A stretch of DNA of 13,278 nucleotides from AC-37 sp036386455 (GTDB lineage: Bacteria; Actinomycetota; Thermoleophilia; Solirubrobacterales; Thermoleophilaceae), in assembly GCA_036386455.1 (NCBI GenBank), contig DASVVS010000048.1, positions 1 through 13,278 of the forward strand, given 5' to 3'. Positions 1 through 9,770 of the stretch are shown piece after piece; the stretch's first letter is position 1; each line of letters starts with the position of its first letter. Both the position numbers and the translations under genes were made by a program. The notes below the pieces were generated by a model. The model saw only the letters and a list, made by a program, of their open reading frames with translations, ran no database searches and had not been told where the DNA came from.

Positions 1-23
1 CCGGGCAGGGGACCCACCCACGC

Positions 24-1235
24 ATGGCCGCGCCCCGGATCAGACCACGCTTGCCGCACCGCGCGCGCCGCAGCGCGCCGCGCACGAACGGGCGGCCCCA
101 GCGCGACTCCTCGGCCTTCACGGGTCCCGCCCGGCTCGGCAAGCGCACCAAGCGGCTCGTCAAGCGGATCGGCCCCGAGGACGTCGCGATAATCGATCAC
201 GCCGGGATCGACCGCGTCTCGGGCGAGGACCTCGTGGCGTGCGGCGTCCGCCAGGTCGTGAACGTGGCCGTCTCGGTCGCGCCCCACTACGCCAACCGCG
301 GCCCCTCGATCCTCGTCGACCACGGCATCCACCTCGTGGACATGCCCGGCGCCCCGCTCTTCGACATCCTCAAGGACGGCGAGACGGTGACCCTCGACGG
401 CGGCAGGCTGATCCGCGACGGCGAGGTCCTCTGGGAGGGCCAAGTGCTCGACCGCGAGCGCGTCGCGCGCGCCTACGAGGAGGCGGAGCGGCGGATCGGC
501 GAGGCGCTCGAGGCGTTCGCCGAGAACACGATGAACCACATCCGCGAGGAGCGCGAGCTGCTGTCGGGCGAGATCGCGCTGCCCGACTTCGACACGAGCT
601 TCCGCGACCGCCCGGCGCTGGTCGTGGTGCGCGGGGTGGACCACAAGCGCGACCTCCGCATCCTGCGCCCCTACGTCCGCGAGACGCGCCCGGTGATCGT
701 GGCCGTCGACGGCGGCGCCAACGCGATCCTGGAGGAGGGGCTGAGGCCCGACATGATCGTCGGCGACATGGACTCCGCCACCGACGAGGCGCTCCGCAGC
801 GGCGCCGAGCTCGTGGTGCACGCCTACCCCGACGGCCGCGCGCCCGGCCGCCAGCGCCTCGACCCGCTCGAGCTCGACTACAAGGTGGTGCCGGCTCCCG
901 CCACGAGCGAGGACGTGGCGCTGCTGATCGCCGCGGAGAAGGGCGCGAACCTGATCGTGAGCGTGGGCTCGCACTTCAACCTCCACGAGTTCCTCGACAA
1001 GAACCGCGCCGGGATGTCGTCCACGTTCCTGACCCGCCTGCGCCTGGGCGAGATCCTCGTGGACGCCAAGGGCGTGAGCCGCCTCTACCGCCCGTCCGCG
1101 GGCCGCGGGCCGATCCTGCTCGTCTCGGCGGCCGCCCTGGCGACGCTGCTCGTGGTCGTGGCGACCTCGGAGACGCTCGGCCCGCTGCTCGACCTCCTCT
1201 GGCTCAAGCTCCAGGTGCTGCTCGGCCTCGAATGA
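24..1235 (+). CDS. steA: SteA-like cytokinetic ring protein (thiamine pyrophosphokinase-like fold, C-terminal membrane anchor)
   Basis: 403 residues. SteA is known from Corynebacterium and Streptomyces as a septum protein that works with the membrane protein SteB; its exact activity is unsettled. Seen here: a basic N-terminus (about 1-48), a conserved early block GPARLGKRTKR (34-44), a middle helical segment (about 145-180), and a thiamine-pyrophosphokinase-like nucleotide-binding part with AVDGGANA (227-234) and GDMDS (247-251). A hydrophobic segment at about 362-382 is followed by a second hydrophobic stretch to the C-terminus, so the bulk should be cytoplasmic and tail-anchored. The ATG start has a purine-rich AGGGGA about 11 bases upstream, and the arginine-rich N-terminus could be shorter in reality. 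It is followed after 35 bases by the SteB/MctB gene, the expected partner. Family assignment is firm; the biochemical role is inference from homologues. Confidence 0.87.
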   Translation: MAAPRIRPRLPHRARRSAPRTNGRPQRDSSAFTGPARLGKRTKRLVKRIGPEDVAIIDHAGIDRVSGEDLVACGVRQVVNVAVSVAPHYANRGPSILVDHGIHLVDMPGAPLFDILKDGETVTLDGGRLIRDGEVLWEGQVLDRERVARAYEEAERRIGEALEAFAENTMNHIREERELLSGEIALPDFDTSFRDRPALVVVRGVDHKRDLRILRPYVRETRPVIVAVDGGANAILEEGLRPDMIVGDMDSATDEALRSGAELVVHAYPDGRAPGRQRLDPLELDYKVVPAPATSEDVALLIAAEKGANLIVSVGSHFNLHEFLDKNRAGMSSTFLTRLRLGEILVDAKGVSRLYRPSAGRGPILLVSAAALATLLVVVATSETLGPLLDLLWLKLQVLLGLE

Positions 1236-1270
1236 TCTCCGGCGGACCCGCACCCGGGGGCGTCGCGTAG
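1232..1270 (+). other. Possible 12-codon coupling mini-ORF between steA and steB
   Basis: An ATG overlaps the steA stop codon as ATGA. It opens a 12-codon frame (MISGGPAPGGVA) whose TAG stop directly abuts the ATG of the next gene (TAGATG at 1268-1273). A ribosome ending on this frame would stop exactly at the downstream start, so it could couple translation of the two partners. A GGGGG run at 1255-1260 could also serve as a separate ribosome-binding site for steB. There is no evidence that a functional peptide is made, and the arrangement could be chance in GC-rich DNA. Confidence 0.25.
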
Positions 1271-2113
1271 ATGCTCGACTTCCGTTACCACGCGCTGTCG
1301 CTCGTGGCGGTCTTCCTCGCCCTCGGGATCGGGATCCTGCTGGGCACGACGATCGGCGACCAGCTCGTGTCCGAGGCCAACCGCGACCTCTCCTCCTCGC
1401 TGCGCCAGGACGTGATCGAGGCGCGCCGCACCGCCCGCGGGGCGAGCGACGCCCTGGAGGAGCGCGAGCGCTTCATCGCCTCGTCGTTCGACCGCATCGC
1501 CGGCGAGCGGCTGCGCGGGCGCAGCGTCGCGCTGGTCTCCTCGGGCAAGCTGCCGGGCGGGGTGGAGAGCGGCGTGCGCGACGCGGTCCAGGACGGCGGC
1601 GGCGAGCTGTCGGGCGTCGCGGAGTTCGCACCGCCCACCACGCTGCCGCAGATCGGCGAGGCGATCCCGCGCCGCTTCGAGGGCCTGCTCGCGAACGACC
1701 CGCGCACCGCCGCGCTCGGCCGCGCCATCGGCCGTGGGGTGGCGGAGGGGGGCGTCGTGCCCCGGCGGCTCGCCGACCGCTTCCCGGAGCGCTTCCGCGG
1801 CGAGTTCCCGCGCATCGACGCGGTCGTCTACTTCCGCGACCCCGCGGCTGACCGCAACGAGGACCAGGACCGCTTCGAGCAGGGCCTGATCGACGGCCTC
1901 GGGGGCGGCGGGGTGCCGATCGTGGGGGTGGAGACGCTCGAGACCGACCCGAGCCAGATCGGCTTCTACGAGGACCGGATGCCCGCCAGCGTGGACAACG
2001 TGGACACGCCGAGCGGCCGGATCGCCCTGGTGCTGGGCCTGGCGGGCGCCCGCGGCAGCTTCGGCTTCAAGGGCTCGGCGGACGCCCCGCTGCCCGAGCC
2101 GCGCGGCCGCTAG
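1271..2113 (+). CDS. steB: SteB/MctB family membrane-anchored protein (DUF3186, often annotated 'copper transporter')
   Basis: 280 residues. The N-terminus MLDFRYHALSLVAVFLALG followed by GILLGTTIGD is the diagnostic start of the MctB/SteB family: one membrane segment at about 8-28, then a charged, heptad-like coiled coil at about 34-75. The rest is a soluble domain, probably outside the membrane, with glycine-rich loops and a conserved-looking GRIALVLGLAG near 249. In Mycobacterium the homologue (Rv1698, MctB) was linked to copper efflux. In Corynebacterium and Streptomyces the homologue SteB is a septal membrane protein paired with SteA. Directly following steA here, the division role is the more natural reading, and the automatic name 'copper transporter' should be treated with care. 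No metal-binding Cys or His cluster is visible. The ATG lies right after a TAG, with GGGGG about 10 bases upstream. Confidence 0.85.
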   Translation: MLDFRYHALSLVAVFLALGIGILLGTTIGDQLVSEANRDLSSSLRQDVIEARRTARGASDALEERERFIASSFDRIAGERLRGRSVALVSSGKLPGGVESGVRDAVQDGGGELSGVAEFAPPTTLPQIGEAIPRRFEGLLANDPRTAALGRAIGRGVAEGGVVPRRLADRFPERFRGEFPRIDAVVYFRDPAADRNEDQDRFEQGLIDGLGGGGVPIVGVETLETDPSQIGFYEDRMPASVDNVDTPSGRIALVLGLAGARGSFGFKGSADAPLPEPRGR

Positions 2114-2142
2114 GCCGCCCCGGGAGCATCCGCCCCTCGCGG

Positions 2143-2148
2143 TACCTT
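2143..2148 (+). promoter_or_regulatory. Possible -10 element (TACCTT) for a leaderless start at 2155
   Basis: TACCTT fits the actinobacterial TANNNT -10 pattern and lies 6 bases before the ATG at 2155. That would place transcription start at or beside the A of the ATG, giving a leaderless message. The only other ribosome-binding candidate is GGAG at 2157-2160, which would serve the in-frame ATG at 2170. No convincing -35 element is seen, so this is weak evidence. Confidence 0.25.
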
Positions 2149-2154
2149 CGGCGA

Positions 2155-2983
2155 ATGGAGTGGCTTCCCATGGCGATCGCCTTCGCAGTCGCGGCCGTCA
2201 CCGCTCCACCCCTCGTGCGCGGCCTGCGCGAGAACGGCTTCGCCCGCGAGAACTACCGCGGCGCGCAGGTGGCGTTCCCGGCCGGCGTCGCGATCCCCGT
2301 GGTGGCGCTGATCGCGCTCGCACCGCTCTCGCTGGTCGCCGAGCTGGCCGACACGACCGTCTTCAGGCCGGGCACCGACGCCGCCGTGACCTACGTCATC
2401 GGCGTGGCGCTGCTCGGCCTGCTCGACGACCTCGTGGGCAGCGACGCTCCCGCCCGCGGCTGGCGCGGCCACGCCCGGGCGACCGCCACGGGCAGTCTCT
2501 CGACCGGCGCGATCAAGGCGATCGGCTCGCTCGGCCTCGCGCTCTTCGCCCTCTCCGGCACGGGTCAGGGCACCGGCGAGTACCTGCTCGCGGTCGGCGT
2601 GCTGGTGCTGGCCACCAACCTCTTCAACCTGCTCGACCTGCGACCGGGCCGCTCGGCCAAGGCGCTCCTGCTGCTCGGCGCCGCGCTCAGCATCGGCGCC
2701 ATGGACGCCGGCCCGCTCTGGACGGTCGGGCTCTTCCTTGGGCCGATCCTCGTGCTCCTCCCGCTCGACCTGCGCGAGATCGGGATGCTCGGGGACACCG
2801 GCTCGAACGCGATCGGCGCGGTGGCCGGGCTCTGGCTCGTGCTCACCCTGTCGGTCACCGGCCAGGCGATCGCGCTCGCGATCATGGCCGCCGTCACGAT
2901 CTACGGGGAATTTCGGTCGATTGCCGCGTTCATCGACCGGACCCCCGGACTACGTCATCTAGACTCGCTCGGAAGGACGACGC

Positions 2984-2991
<8 letters not shown>
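2155..2991 (+). CDS. Short MraY/WecA-like membrane glycosyltransferase (family 4, phospho-sugar transferase type)
   Basis: 278 residues, very hydrophobic, with about seven to eight predicted membrane segments. Family marks of the MraY/WecA polyprenyl-phosphate phospho-sugar transferases are present in order. These are an N-terminal ENYRGAQVAFPAG (32-44), like the RN(F/Y)RG..IPTPGG block; GLLDD with the paired aspartates D91-D92; NLFNLLDLRPG (155-165), standing for the NxxNxxDG motif; and GDTGSNAIG (213-221) with D214. The C-terminal segment RSIAAFIDRTPGLRHLDSLGR is also typical. It is clearly shorter than MraY or WecA (about 350 residues), so some helices or loops are missing, and the NxxNxxDG motif reads NLLDLRPG rather than DGxDG. 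Catalysis is possible but not assured. An undecaprenyl-phosphate acceptor and a UDP-sugar donor are inferred. It sits between steB and pyrG, a cell-division/envelope setting. The ATG at 2170 is an alternative start with better ribosome-binding spacing. Confidence 0.72.
2960..2977 (+). promoter_or_regulatory. Possible -10 (TAGACT) and strong ribosome-binding site of pyrG
   Basis: TAGACT at 2960-2965 fits TANNNT and is followed by GGAAGGA at 2971-2977, six bases before the pyrG ATG. The ribosome-binding site is clear and fixes the start at 2984. The -10 lies inside the 3' end of the glycosyltransferase gene and has no good -35 at the usual distance, so an internal promoter for pyrG is only possible. 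Confidence 0.4.
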
Positions 2992-4683
<1,692 letters not shown>

Positions 4684-4687
<4 letters not shown>

Positions 4688-5808
4688 CCCGCGCGAGCGC
4701 GGCCGAGCGCGCGCGGCTGCGCGAGGACTTCGTCCGCCTCTGCGAGATCGAGAGCCCGTCGTTCCGCGAGCGTGCCTGCGCCGACGCGGTGGCCGCGGAG
4801 CTGCAGGGGGCCGGGCTGGAGGTGCACGAGGATGCGACCGCCGCCGAGACCGGCTGCGACTGCGGCAACCTGCTCGCCCGCATCCCGGGCCCGCCGGGTG
4901 CCCGAACGATCGTCCTGTGCGCGCACCTCGACACGGTCCCGCTCGCGGCGCCGGTCGAGGTCGAGGAGAGCGAGGGCGTGCTGCGCAACCGCCACGAGGC
5001 GATCCTCGGCGCCGACAACAAGGCCGCGGTGGCCGCCTTTCTCGGAGTGGCGCGCCGCTACGCGCAGGCGCCCGCGCCCGTCGGCATCGAGCTGCTCTTC
5101 ACCACCGCCGAGGAGCCGGGCCTGATCGGCGCCAAGGCGTTCGACCGCGGCTCGCTCCAGGCCGAGGTCGGCTTCGTCTTCGACCACGCCTCGCCGATCG
5201 GCGAGCTGGTCCTGGCCGCGCCCACCTACTACCGCGTGGACGCCGACCTCCGCGGCCACTCCGCGCACGCCGGCATCCGCCCCGAGGACGGGCGCAGCGC
5301 GATCGAGGCCGCCGCGAAGGGCATCGCGCGCCTGCGGCTCGGGCGCATCGACGACCGCACCACGGCGAACGCGGGCCGGATCGAGGGCGGCAGCGCCCGC
5401 AACGTGGTGCCCGAGCACTGCCGCGTGGAGCTCGAGACCCGCAGCCTCGACCACGACCGCGCGAGCCTCGCGCTGAACGAGATGGTCGACGTGATGACCG
5501 AGGCCGCGAGCGATGGCGACTGCGACCTGGAGCTGACGGTGGAGGAGGTCTGCCGCGCCTATCGCGTGGCGTCGACCGCGCCGGTGGCGGAGATCGCGAC
5601 CCGCGCGCTGGCCGGTCTTGGCATCGAGGCGGTACCGATCAAGACCGGCGGAGGCAGCGACGCGAGCATCCTTCACGCCCGCGGGATACCGTGCCTGAAC
5701 GTGGCGAACGGAACGCAGGCCAACCACGAGCCGGAGGAGCGGGTCACCGTGCACGCGCTCGAGACCGCGCTCGACCTCGCGCTCGGGCTGGTGAGCTGCG
5801 CCGCATGA
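4684..5808 (+). CDS. M20 family metallopeptidase, PepT-like (tripeptidase T-like protein)
   Basis: 374 residues from a TTG start at 4684 that overlaps the pyrG stop as TTGA. The frame stays open much further upstream, but that part is only a shadow of pyrG, and homology begins near residue 10. M20 enzymes are di-zinc cytosolic peptidases or deacylases. Visible ligands and catalytic residues are H81 and D83 in AHLDTVP, bridging D111 in GADNKAA, E143-E144 in TTAEEPG (E143 as general base), D167 in FVFDHAS, and H348 in ANHEPEE. The insert domain with RGHSAHAG (190-197) and GGSARNVVPEHC (235-246) is the dimerisation domain. The GxADxKA and TTAEEPGLIGAKA patterns resemble the 'peptidase T-like' subgroup more than DapE or ArgE. 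The substrate is unknown. It is coupled to DUF3866 downstream by ATGA, a pairing also known in other Gram-positive lineages. Confidence 0.9.
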
Positions 5809-6851
5809 GCGCGCTCGCGCTGCGCCGGGGCACCGTCGCCTCGGTCGACTCCGCCGGTCCCGCCATCCGGCTCACGGTCGACGTGGGCGGCGACCGGCGC
5901 CCCGCGATCGCGTACGAGCGCCTGACCGGGCCGGTCGAGCCGGGCGACGACGTGGTGGTGAACGTCGCCGGCCGCGACCTGGGCCTCGGCAGCGGCGGCT
6001 TCGACATCCTGCACGTGAACCTCACGCGCGGGCTCGATGCCACCGGCATCGAGGGCGCCCACGTGATGAAGGTCAACTACTCCTCGCTCCAGCACGCCGT
6101 GCACTCGGTCGAGGAGCGGACGGGCGACGCCGCCGACCAGTCGCTGCTCGGCCTGCCGATCCGCAAGCCGGTCGCGGTGATCTCGCTGCACGGCCAGCTC
6201 CCGTGCGTGGCGTGGTCGGCGGCCCAGGCCCGGCCGGGCATCAAGCTCGGCTTCGTGCAGACCGCCGGCGGAGCGCTGCCCGGGTCGCTGTCCGACGTGG
6301 TGCGTGACCTGATCGACCGCGGCCTCCTCTGCGGCCAGATCGCCGCCGCGCCCGCCTTCGACGCCGAGCACGAGGCGATCAGCGTGGCGGGCGCCATCCA
6401 CGCCGCGCTCACGGAGCTCGGCTGGGACGCCTGCATCGCCGGTCCCGGCCCGGGCATCCTCGGCTCGGCGACCGCGCTCGGCCATGGCGGCCTCGCGGGG
6501 CTCGACAACGCGCACGCCTCGCTGTCGCTGGGCTGCCCGACGATCGTGGTGCCGCGCATGTCCTCGGGCGACGCCCGCCCACGCCACCAGGGCCTCTCGC
6601 ATCACACCGGCACCGTGCTCGAGCTGATGCTCCGCCCGGCCCTCGTGGCGGTGCCCGCCGGCGCGATCGTGAACCTGCCGGGCGAGCACGAGGCGCGCGC
6701 GGCCGAGGTGGACCTCGAGGGCTACGCGGAATCGCAGCTCCCGGCTCGCACCATGGGGCGCTCGATCGAGGAGGACGCGCTGTTCTTCCGGGCGGCCCTG
6801 GCCGGCGGCGTGGTGCTGGCCGACGAGGTGGCCGCCGGGGTGGGCGCTTGA
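5805..6851 (+). CDS. DUF3866 family protein (uncharacterised)
   Basis: 348 residues from an ATG that overlaps the preceding stop (ATGA, 5805-5808). The frame is open upstream, but only as a shadow of the peptidase gene. It matches the DUF3866 pattern: an N-terminal LRRGTVASV and YERLTGPVEPGDDVVVN region that looks like a small beta domain, then GLGSGGFD (60-67), HVMKVNYSSLQ (86-96), ISLHGQLP (126-133), GPGPGILGSATALGHG (213-228), SSGDARPRHQGLSHHT (253-268) and MGRSIEED (317-324). The runs of conserved Gly, His, Asp and Arg look like an active site rather than a structural protein. No signal peptide or membrane segment is seen, so it is probably cytosolic. No biochemical function is known to me. 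Its tight coupling to a peptidase upstream and a NUDIX hydrolase downstream (TTGA overlap) suggests a shared metabolic or repair role. Confidence 0.85.
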   Translation: MSALALRRGTVASVDSAGPAIRLTVDVGGDRRPAIAYERLTGPVEPGDDVVVNVAGRDLGLGSGGFDILHVNLTRGLDATGIEGAHVMKVNYSSLQHAVHSVEERTGDAADQSLLGLPIRKPVAVISLHGQLPCVAWSAAQARPGIKLGFVQTAGGALPGSLSDVVRDLIDRGLLCGQIAAAPAFDAEHEAISVAGAIHAALTELGWDACIAGPGPGILGSATALGHGGLAGLDNAHASLSLGCPTIVVPRMSSGDARPRHQGLSHHTGTVLELMLRPALVAVPAGAIVNLPGEHEARAAEVDLEGYAESQLPARTMGRSIEEDALFFRAALAGGVVLADEVAAGVGA

Positions 6852-7381
6852 CCTTCAGGCGCACCGGCGGCGAGGAGGCCTGGAGCGGCAAGATCCTCAC
6901 GGTTCGCGTGGACCGCTTCGTGCACGACGACGACGGCGAGGAGGTCTCGCGCGAGATGGTCGTGCACCCCGGCGCGGTGGCCGTCGTGGCGCACGACGGC
7001 GAGAAGCTCTACCTCGTACGCCAGCCGCGCGAGGCGGTCGGCGAGCAGGCGCTGCTCGAGATCCCGGCGGGCAAGCTCGACGAGGAGGGGGAGGAGCCGC
7101 TCGACACCGCCAAGCGCGAGCTGATCGAGGAGATCGGCAAGGGCGCCCGGGAGTGGGAGCACCTCACGACGGCGCTCGCCTCACCGGGCTTCACCGACGA
7201 GCGCTACCACCTCTACCTGGCGACCGACCTCTACGACGCCGAGCCCGACGAGGATCCGGACGAGAACGAGCGCATCGAGATCGTGGAGTGGCCGCTGGCG
7301 GAGCTCGACGGCGCGATCGGGCAGATCACCGACGCGAAGTCGCTGATCGCCCTGCTGTGGTTCAGGGCTTACCGGCGCTGA
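6848..7381 (+). CDS. NUDIX hydrolase, ADP-ribose pyrophosphatase type
   Basis: 177 residues from a TTG start overlapping the DUF3866 stop as TTGA. NUDIX enzymes cleave nucleoside diphosphates linked to another group; this subtype usually splits ADP-ribose into AMP and ribose 5-phosphate. The Nudix box runs from about G75 to G97, with RELIEEIG at 90-97 and metal-binding E94 and E95. Compared with the textbook spacing (G-x5-E-x7-REU) the loop GKLDEEGEE carries one extra residue, a variant I believe is common in this subgroup. The SPGFTDERYHLY block (112-123) downstream of the box is typical of ADP-ribose pyrophosphatases (NudF-like). The acidic patch DAEPDEDPDENE (130-141) is notable. The mycobacterial homologue also lies between pyrG and xerD, supporting orthology. 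Cytosolic; substrate preference is inferred. Confidence 0.9.
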   Translation: MTFRRTGGEEAWSGKILTVRVDRFVHDDDGEEVSREMVVHPGAVAVVAHDGEKLYLVRQPREAVGEQALLEIPAGKLDEEGEEPLDTAKRELIEEIGKGAREWEHLTTALASPGFTDERYHLYLATDLYDAEPDEDPDENERIEIVEWPLAELDGAIGQITDAKSLIALLWFRAYRR

Positions 7382-7411
7382 CGCGCCAGCCTGCTGACAT
7401 CCTGACGCCCG

Positions 7412-7750
7412 GTGGCTTCGCGGTGGTCGAAGGCGGGCGCGGTCGTGATCTTCCTCGCCGCGTGCTCCGGCACGTTCGTCCTGTGGGGCACCTACCAGGT
7501 CGCCTGCGTCGAACTGGCGAGCGAGGGCAACCAGTGCGACCGCCGGCTTGGCGAGTTCCTCTGGGCGAACCGGCTCGGCTGGGCCGCTCTGGCGGTCGCC
7601 GCCGGGATGCTCGCCAGCGCACTGCTCGGGCGGCGTCGCACCGCCTTCGCTCTCTACCTGGCGGGGCTCGCCGTCTACCTCGTGGGGTTCTACGTCCTCG
7701 ACGCCGCCATGCACGGCTGGGAGAACCTGAAGTTCTTCCCGGAGCCGTAA
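7412..7750 (+). CDS. Small predicted membrane protein, unknown function
   Basis: 112 residues from a GTG start 30 bases after the NUDIX stop, with no good ribosome-binding site seen. I do not recognise a family. There are three likely membrane segments: about 7-29, 53-73 and 77-98, with a short arginine-rich turn (GRRR, 73-76) between the last two. The first segment ends in LAAC at 15-18 after a basic start (R4, K7), which resembles a lipobox, but the later hydrophobic segments make a multipass protein equally likely. C32 and C42 flank a charged loop (residues 30-52) and could form a disulfide if it faces outside. The coding frame is credible because the stop is followed directly by a hairpin terminator and the hydrophobic pattern is clean. 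It is probably the last gene of the rightward operon. Confidence 0.6.
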   Translation: MASRWSKAGAVVIFLAACSGTFVLWGTYQVACVELASEGNQCDRRLGEFLWANRLGWAALAVAAGMLASALLGRRRTAFALYLAGLAVYLVGFYVLDAAMHGWENLKFFPEP

Positions 7751-7757
7751 GAGGAAA

Positions 7758-7789
7758 GAGAGCCGGCCGCTCCCGCGCGACCGGCTCTC
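7758..7789. terminator. Bidirectional terminator hairpin between convergent genes
   Basis: Perfect 9-base inverted repeat GAGAGCCGG / CCGGCTCTC with a 14-base GC-rich loop, lying in the 52-base gap between the stop of the membrane protein and the stop of the leftward acyl-CoA dehydrogenase. Read leftward, the stem is followed by TTTCCTC, a partial T-tract. Read rightward, no T-tract follows. It can serve both strands and is better for the leftward gene. Confidence 0.75.
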
Positions 7790-7802
7790 CGCAACCTACC
7801 GC

Positions 7803-9770
7803 TTACTGAACCTTCGCGCTGACCGGCTCGCCGCCGTTGCCGTTCGCGACGGCCGCCGTGGCGTCTCGCGACGACTCGGCCGCGGCGCCGTTCGGCGACG
7901 GCTGGCCCGCCACCTGCGGCTTGTCGGCCGACTGCTCGAGGATGCCGTCCTCGAGCCACTCGAACTTGCCCTCGAGCACGCGCTGCGCCGTCTTGTAGTT
8001 GGCGTCGTCGTCGTTCTTCCAGAGCGCGCCGAACAGGTCGTCCGCCCGGCGGCGGGCCTGCTTGGCGAACAGGTCCGCCAGCTCGAACGCGGACTCGCCG
8101 CGCTCGGGGTTCTCGCGCTTGATCGTGTCGGCGTAGACGACCGCCGACGTGATCGCGAACAGCTCCGCGCCGATGTCGACGATGCGCCCGAGCACGGCCT
8201 GCTTGCGCTCGAGGCCCGCCTGGTAGCGGGTCATCGCGTAGAACGTCGAACGCGCGAGCTTGCGCGAGCTGCGCTCCACGTACCGCAGGTGCGGCGCGAG
8301 CGAGCCGAGGTCCTCGTACGAGCCGGGCCGCTGGCCCTCGCCCGTGACGAGCTGCGGCAGCCACTTGGCGTAGAACTTGCCGGCCTGCACGGCGACCTTC
8401 GCCTTCTCCTGGAGGTCTCCGTCGCCCTCGAGGATCTCACCGGCCACCTCGAGGTGCTTGTCCACGGCCTCGCGAGCGATCAGCAGGTGCATGATCTCGG
8501 TCGATCCCTCGAAGATGCGGTTGATCCGCATGTCGCGCATCACCTGCTCGACCGGGATCGGCTTCTCGCCGCGGGCGAGCAGCGACTCGGCCGTCTCGTA
8601 GCCGCGGCCGCCGCGCACCTGCATCAGCTCGTCGACGATCTTCCAGCCGACCTCCGAGCCGTAGAGCTTCGCGATCGCGGCCTCGACCCTGATGTCGTTC
8701 TTCTTGTCGTCGGCCAGGCGGCCCGACACGTCCACGACGGCCTCGAGCCCGAAGGCGCTCGCCGCGATGTACGCGATCTTCTGCGCGACGGCGTCGTGCT
8801 TGCCGACCGGCTGGCCCCACTGGACGCGCTCGGTCGACCACTCGCGGGCGACCTTCGTGGCCCACTTGCCGGCGCCCACGCAGATGGCCGGCAGCGCCAG
8901 GCGGCCGGTGTTGAGGGTGCTGAGGGCGACCTTCAGGCCCTGGCCCTCCTTCGCGATCACGTTCTCCGCCGGGACGAAGACGTTGTCGAGCTTGGTCACC
9001 GAGTTCTCGATGCCCTTGAGGCCCATGAACGAGTTGCGGTGCAGGACCTCGACGCCCTCGCTCTTGTAGTCGAGGACGAACGCGGTGATGCCGCCGCGGT
9101 GCCCCTCGGACTTCGGCACCTGCGCCATGACCACGACGATGTCGGCGATCGCGCCGTTCGTGGCCCACAGCTTGAGGCCGTTGAGGTGGTAGCCCGAGCC
9201 GTCCTCGGTCGGCGTCGCCACCGTGCCGAGGCGGGCCGGGTCGGAGCCCACGTCGGGCTCGGTCAGCAGGAACGCCGAGATGTGGTCCTTCGCCACGAGC
9301 GGGAGCCACTTCTGCTTCTGCTCCTCCGAGCCGAACAGCAGCAGCGGCTCGGCGACGCCGATCGACTGGTGCGCCGAGAGCAGCGTGGAGATCGCCGAGT
9401 GCGAGCTGCCGGTGAGCGCGAGCGCCTTGTTGTAGTAGACCTGCGAGAGGCCGAGGCCGCCGTACTGCTCGGGGACCTTCATGCCCATCGCGCCGATGTC
9501 CTTGAGGCCCTGGACGACGTGGTCCGGGATCTTCGCGTCGCGCTCGATCTCGAGCGGGTCCACGCTCTCCTGGAGGAAGGCGCTGAGGCGCTCGAGGAAC
9601 CGCTCGCCCTTCTCGACGGCCGCCGGGTCGAGCGGCGGCTGCGGGTGGATCAGGTCGAGGCGGAAGTTGCCGAGGAAGAGCTCCTTGCCGAAGCTGGGCT
9701 TGGTCCACTCGGCTTCGCGAGCCGCCTCGGCGACCTGTCGCGCCTCCTTCTCGCTTACGTTGCTGGCCAT
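7803..9770 (-). CDS. Long-form acyl-CoA dehydrogenase (VLCAD/ACAD9-like layout)
   Basis: 655 residues. Flavoenzyme that introduces the trans-2 double bond in acyl-CoA, the first step of beta-oxidation; electrons pass to electron-transfer flavoprotein. Order: a leader of about 45 residues, the N-terminal helical domain (about 50-165), the beta domain with LLTEPDVGSDPARL (168-181) and LNGLKLWATNG (196-206), then the C-terminal helical domain with QWGQPVGKHDAVAQ (317-330) and VRGGRGY (385-391). The catalytic base is E421 in RIFEGSTEI. Beyond about 445 there is an extra helical region of some 160 residues, as in mitochondrial VLCAD/ACAD9, then a flexible tail (about 613-655) rich in Ala, Gly, Asn and Pro. 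The start at 9770 is preceded by GAGAGGGG and begins where homology begins; the frame is open far beyond but only as antisense of xerD. Acyl chain length and pathway are not shown by the sequence. Monocistronic. Confidence 0.93.
   Translation of the reverse strand: MASNVSEKEARQVAEAAREAEWTKPSFGKELFLGNFRLDLIHPQPPLDPAAVEKGERFLERLSAFLQESVDPLEIERDAKIPDHVVQGLKDIGAMGMKVPEQYGGLGLSQVYYNKALALTGSSHSAISTLLSAHQSIGVAEPLLLFGSEEQKQKWLPLVAKDHISAFLLTEPDVGSDPARLGTVATPTEDGSGYHLNGLKLWATNGAIADIVVVMAQVPKSEGHRGGITAFVLDYKSEGVEVLHRNSFMGLKGIENSVTKLDNVFVPAENVIAKEGQGLKVALSTLNTGRLALPAICVGAGKWATKVAREWSTERVQWGQPVGKHDAVAQKIAYIAASAFGLEAVVDVSGRLADDKKNDIRVEAAIAKLYGSEVGWKIVDELMQVRGGRGYETAESLLARGEKPIPVEQVMRDMRINRIFEGSTEIMHLLIAREAVDKHLEVAGEILEGDGDLQEKAKVAVQAGKFYAKWLPQLVTGEGQRPGSYEDLGSLAPHLRYVERSSRKLARSTFYAMTRYQAGLERKQAVLGRIVDIGAELFAITSAVVYADTIKRENPERGESAFELADLFAKQARRRADDLFGALWKNDDDANYKTAQRVLEGKFEWLEDGILEQSADKPQVAGQPSPNGAAAESSRDATAAVANGNGGEPVSAKVQ

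Noticed and set aside
4917..5804. Extended N-terminus for DUF3866
   Set aside because: It is a shadow of the M20 peptidase gene; the ATGA overlap at 5805 is the natural start.
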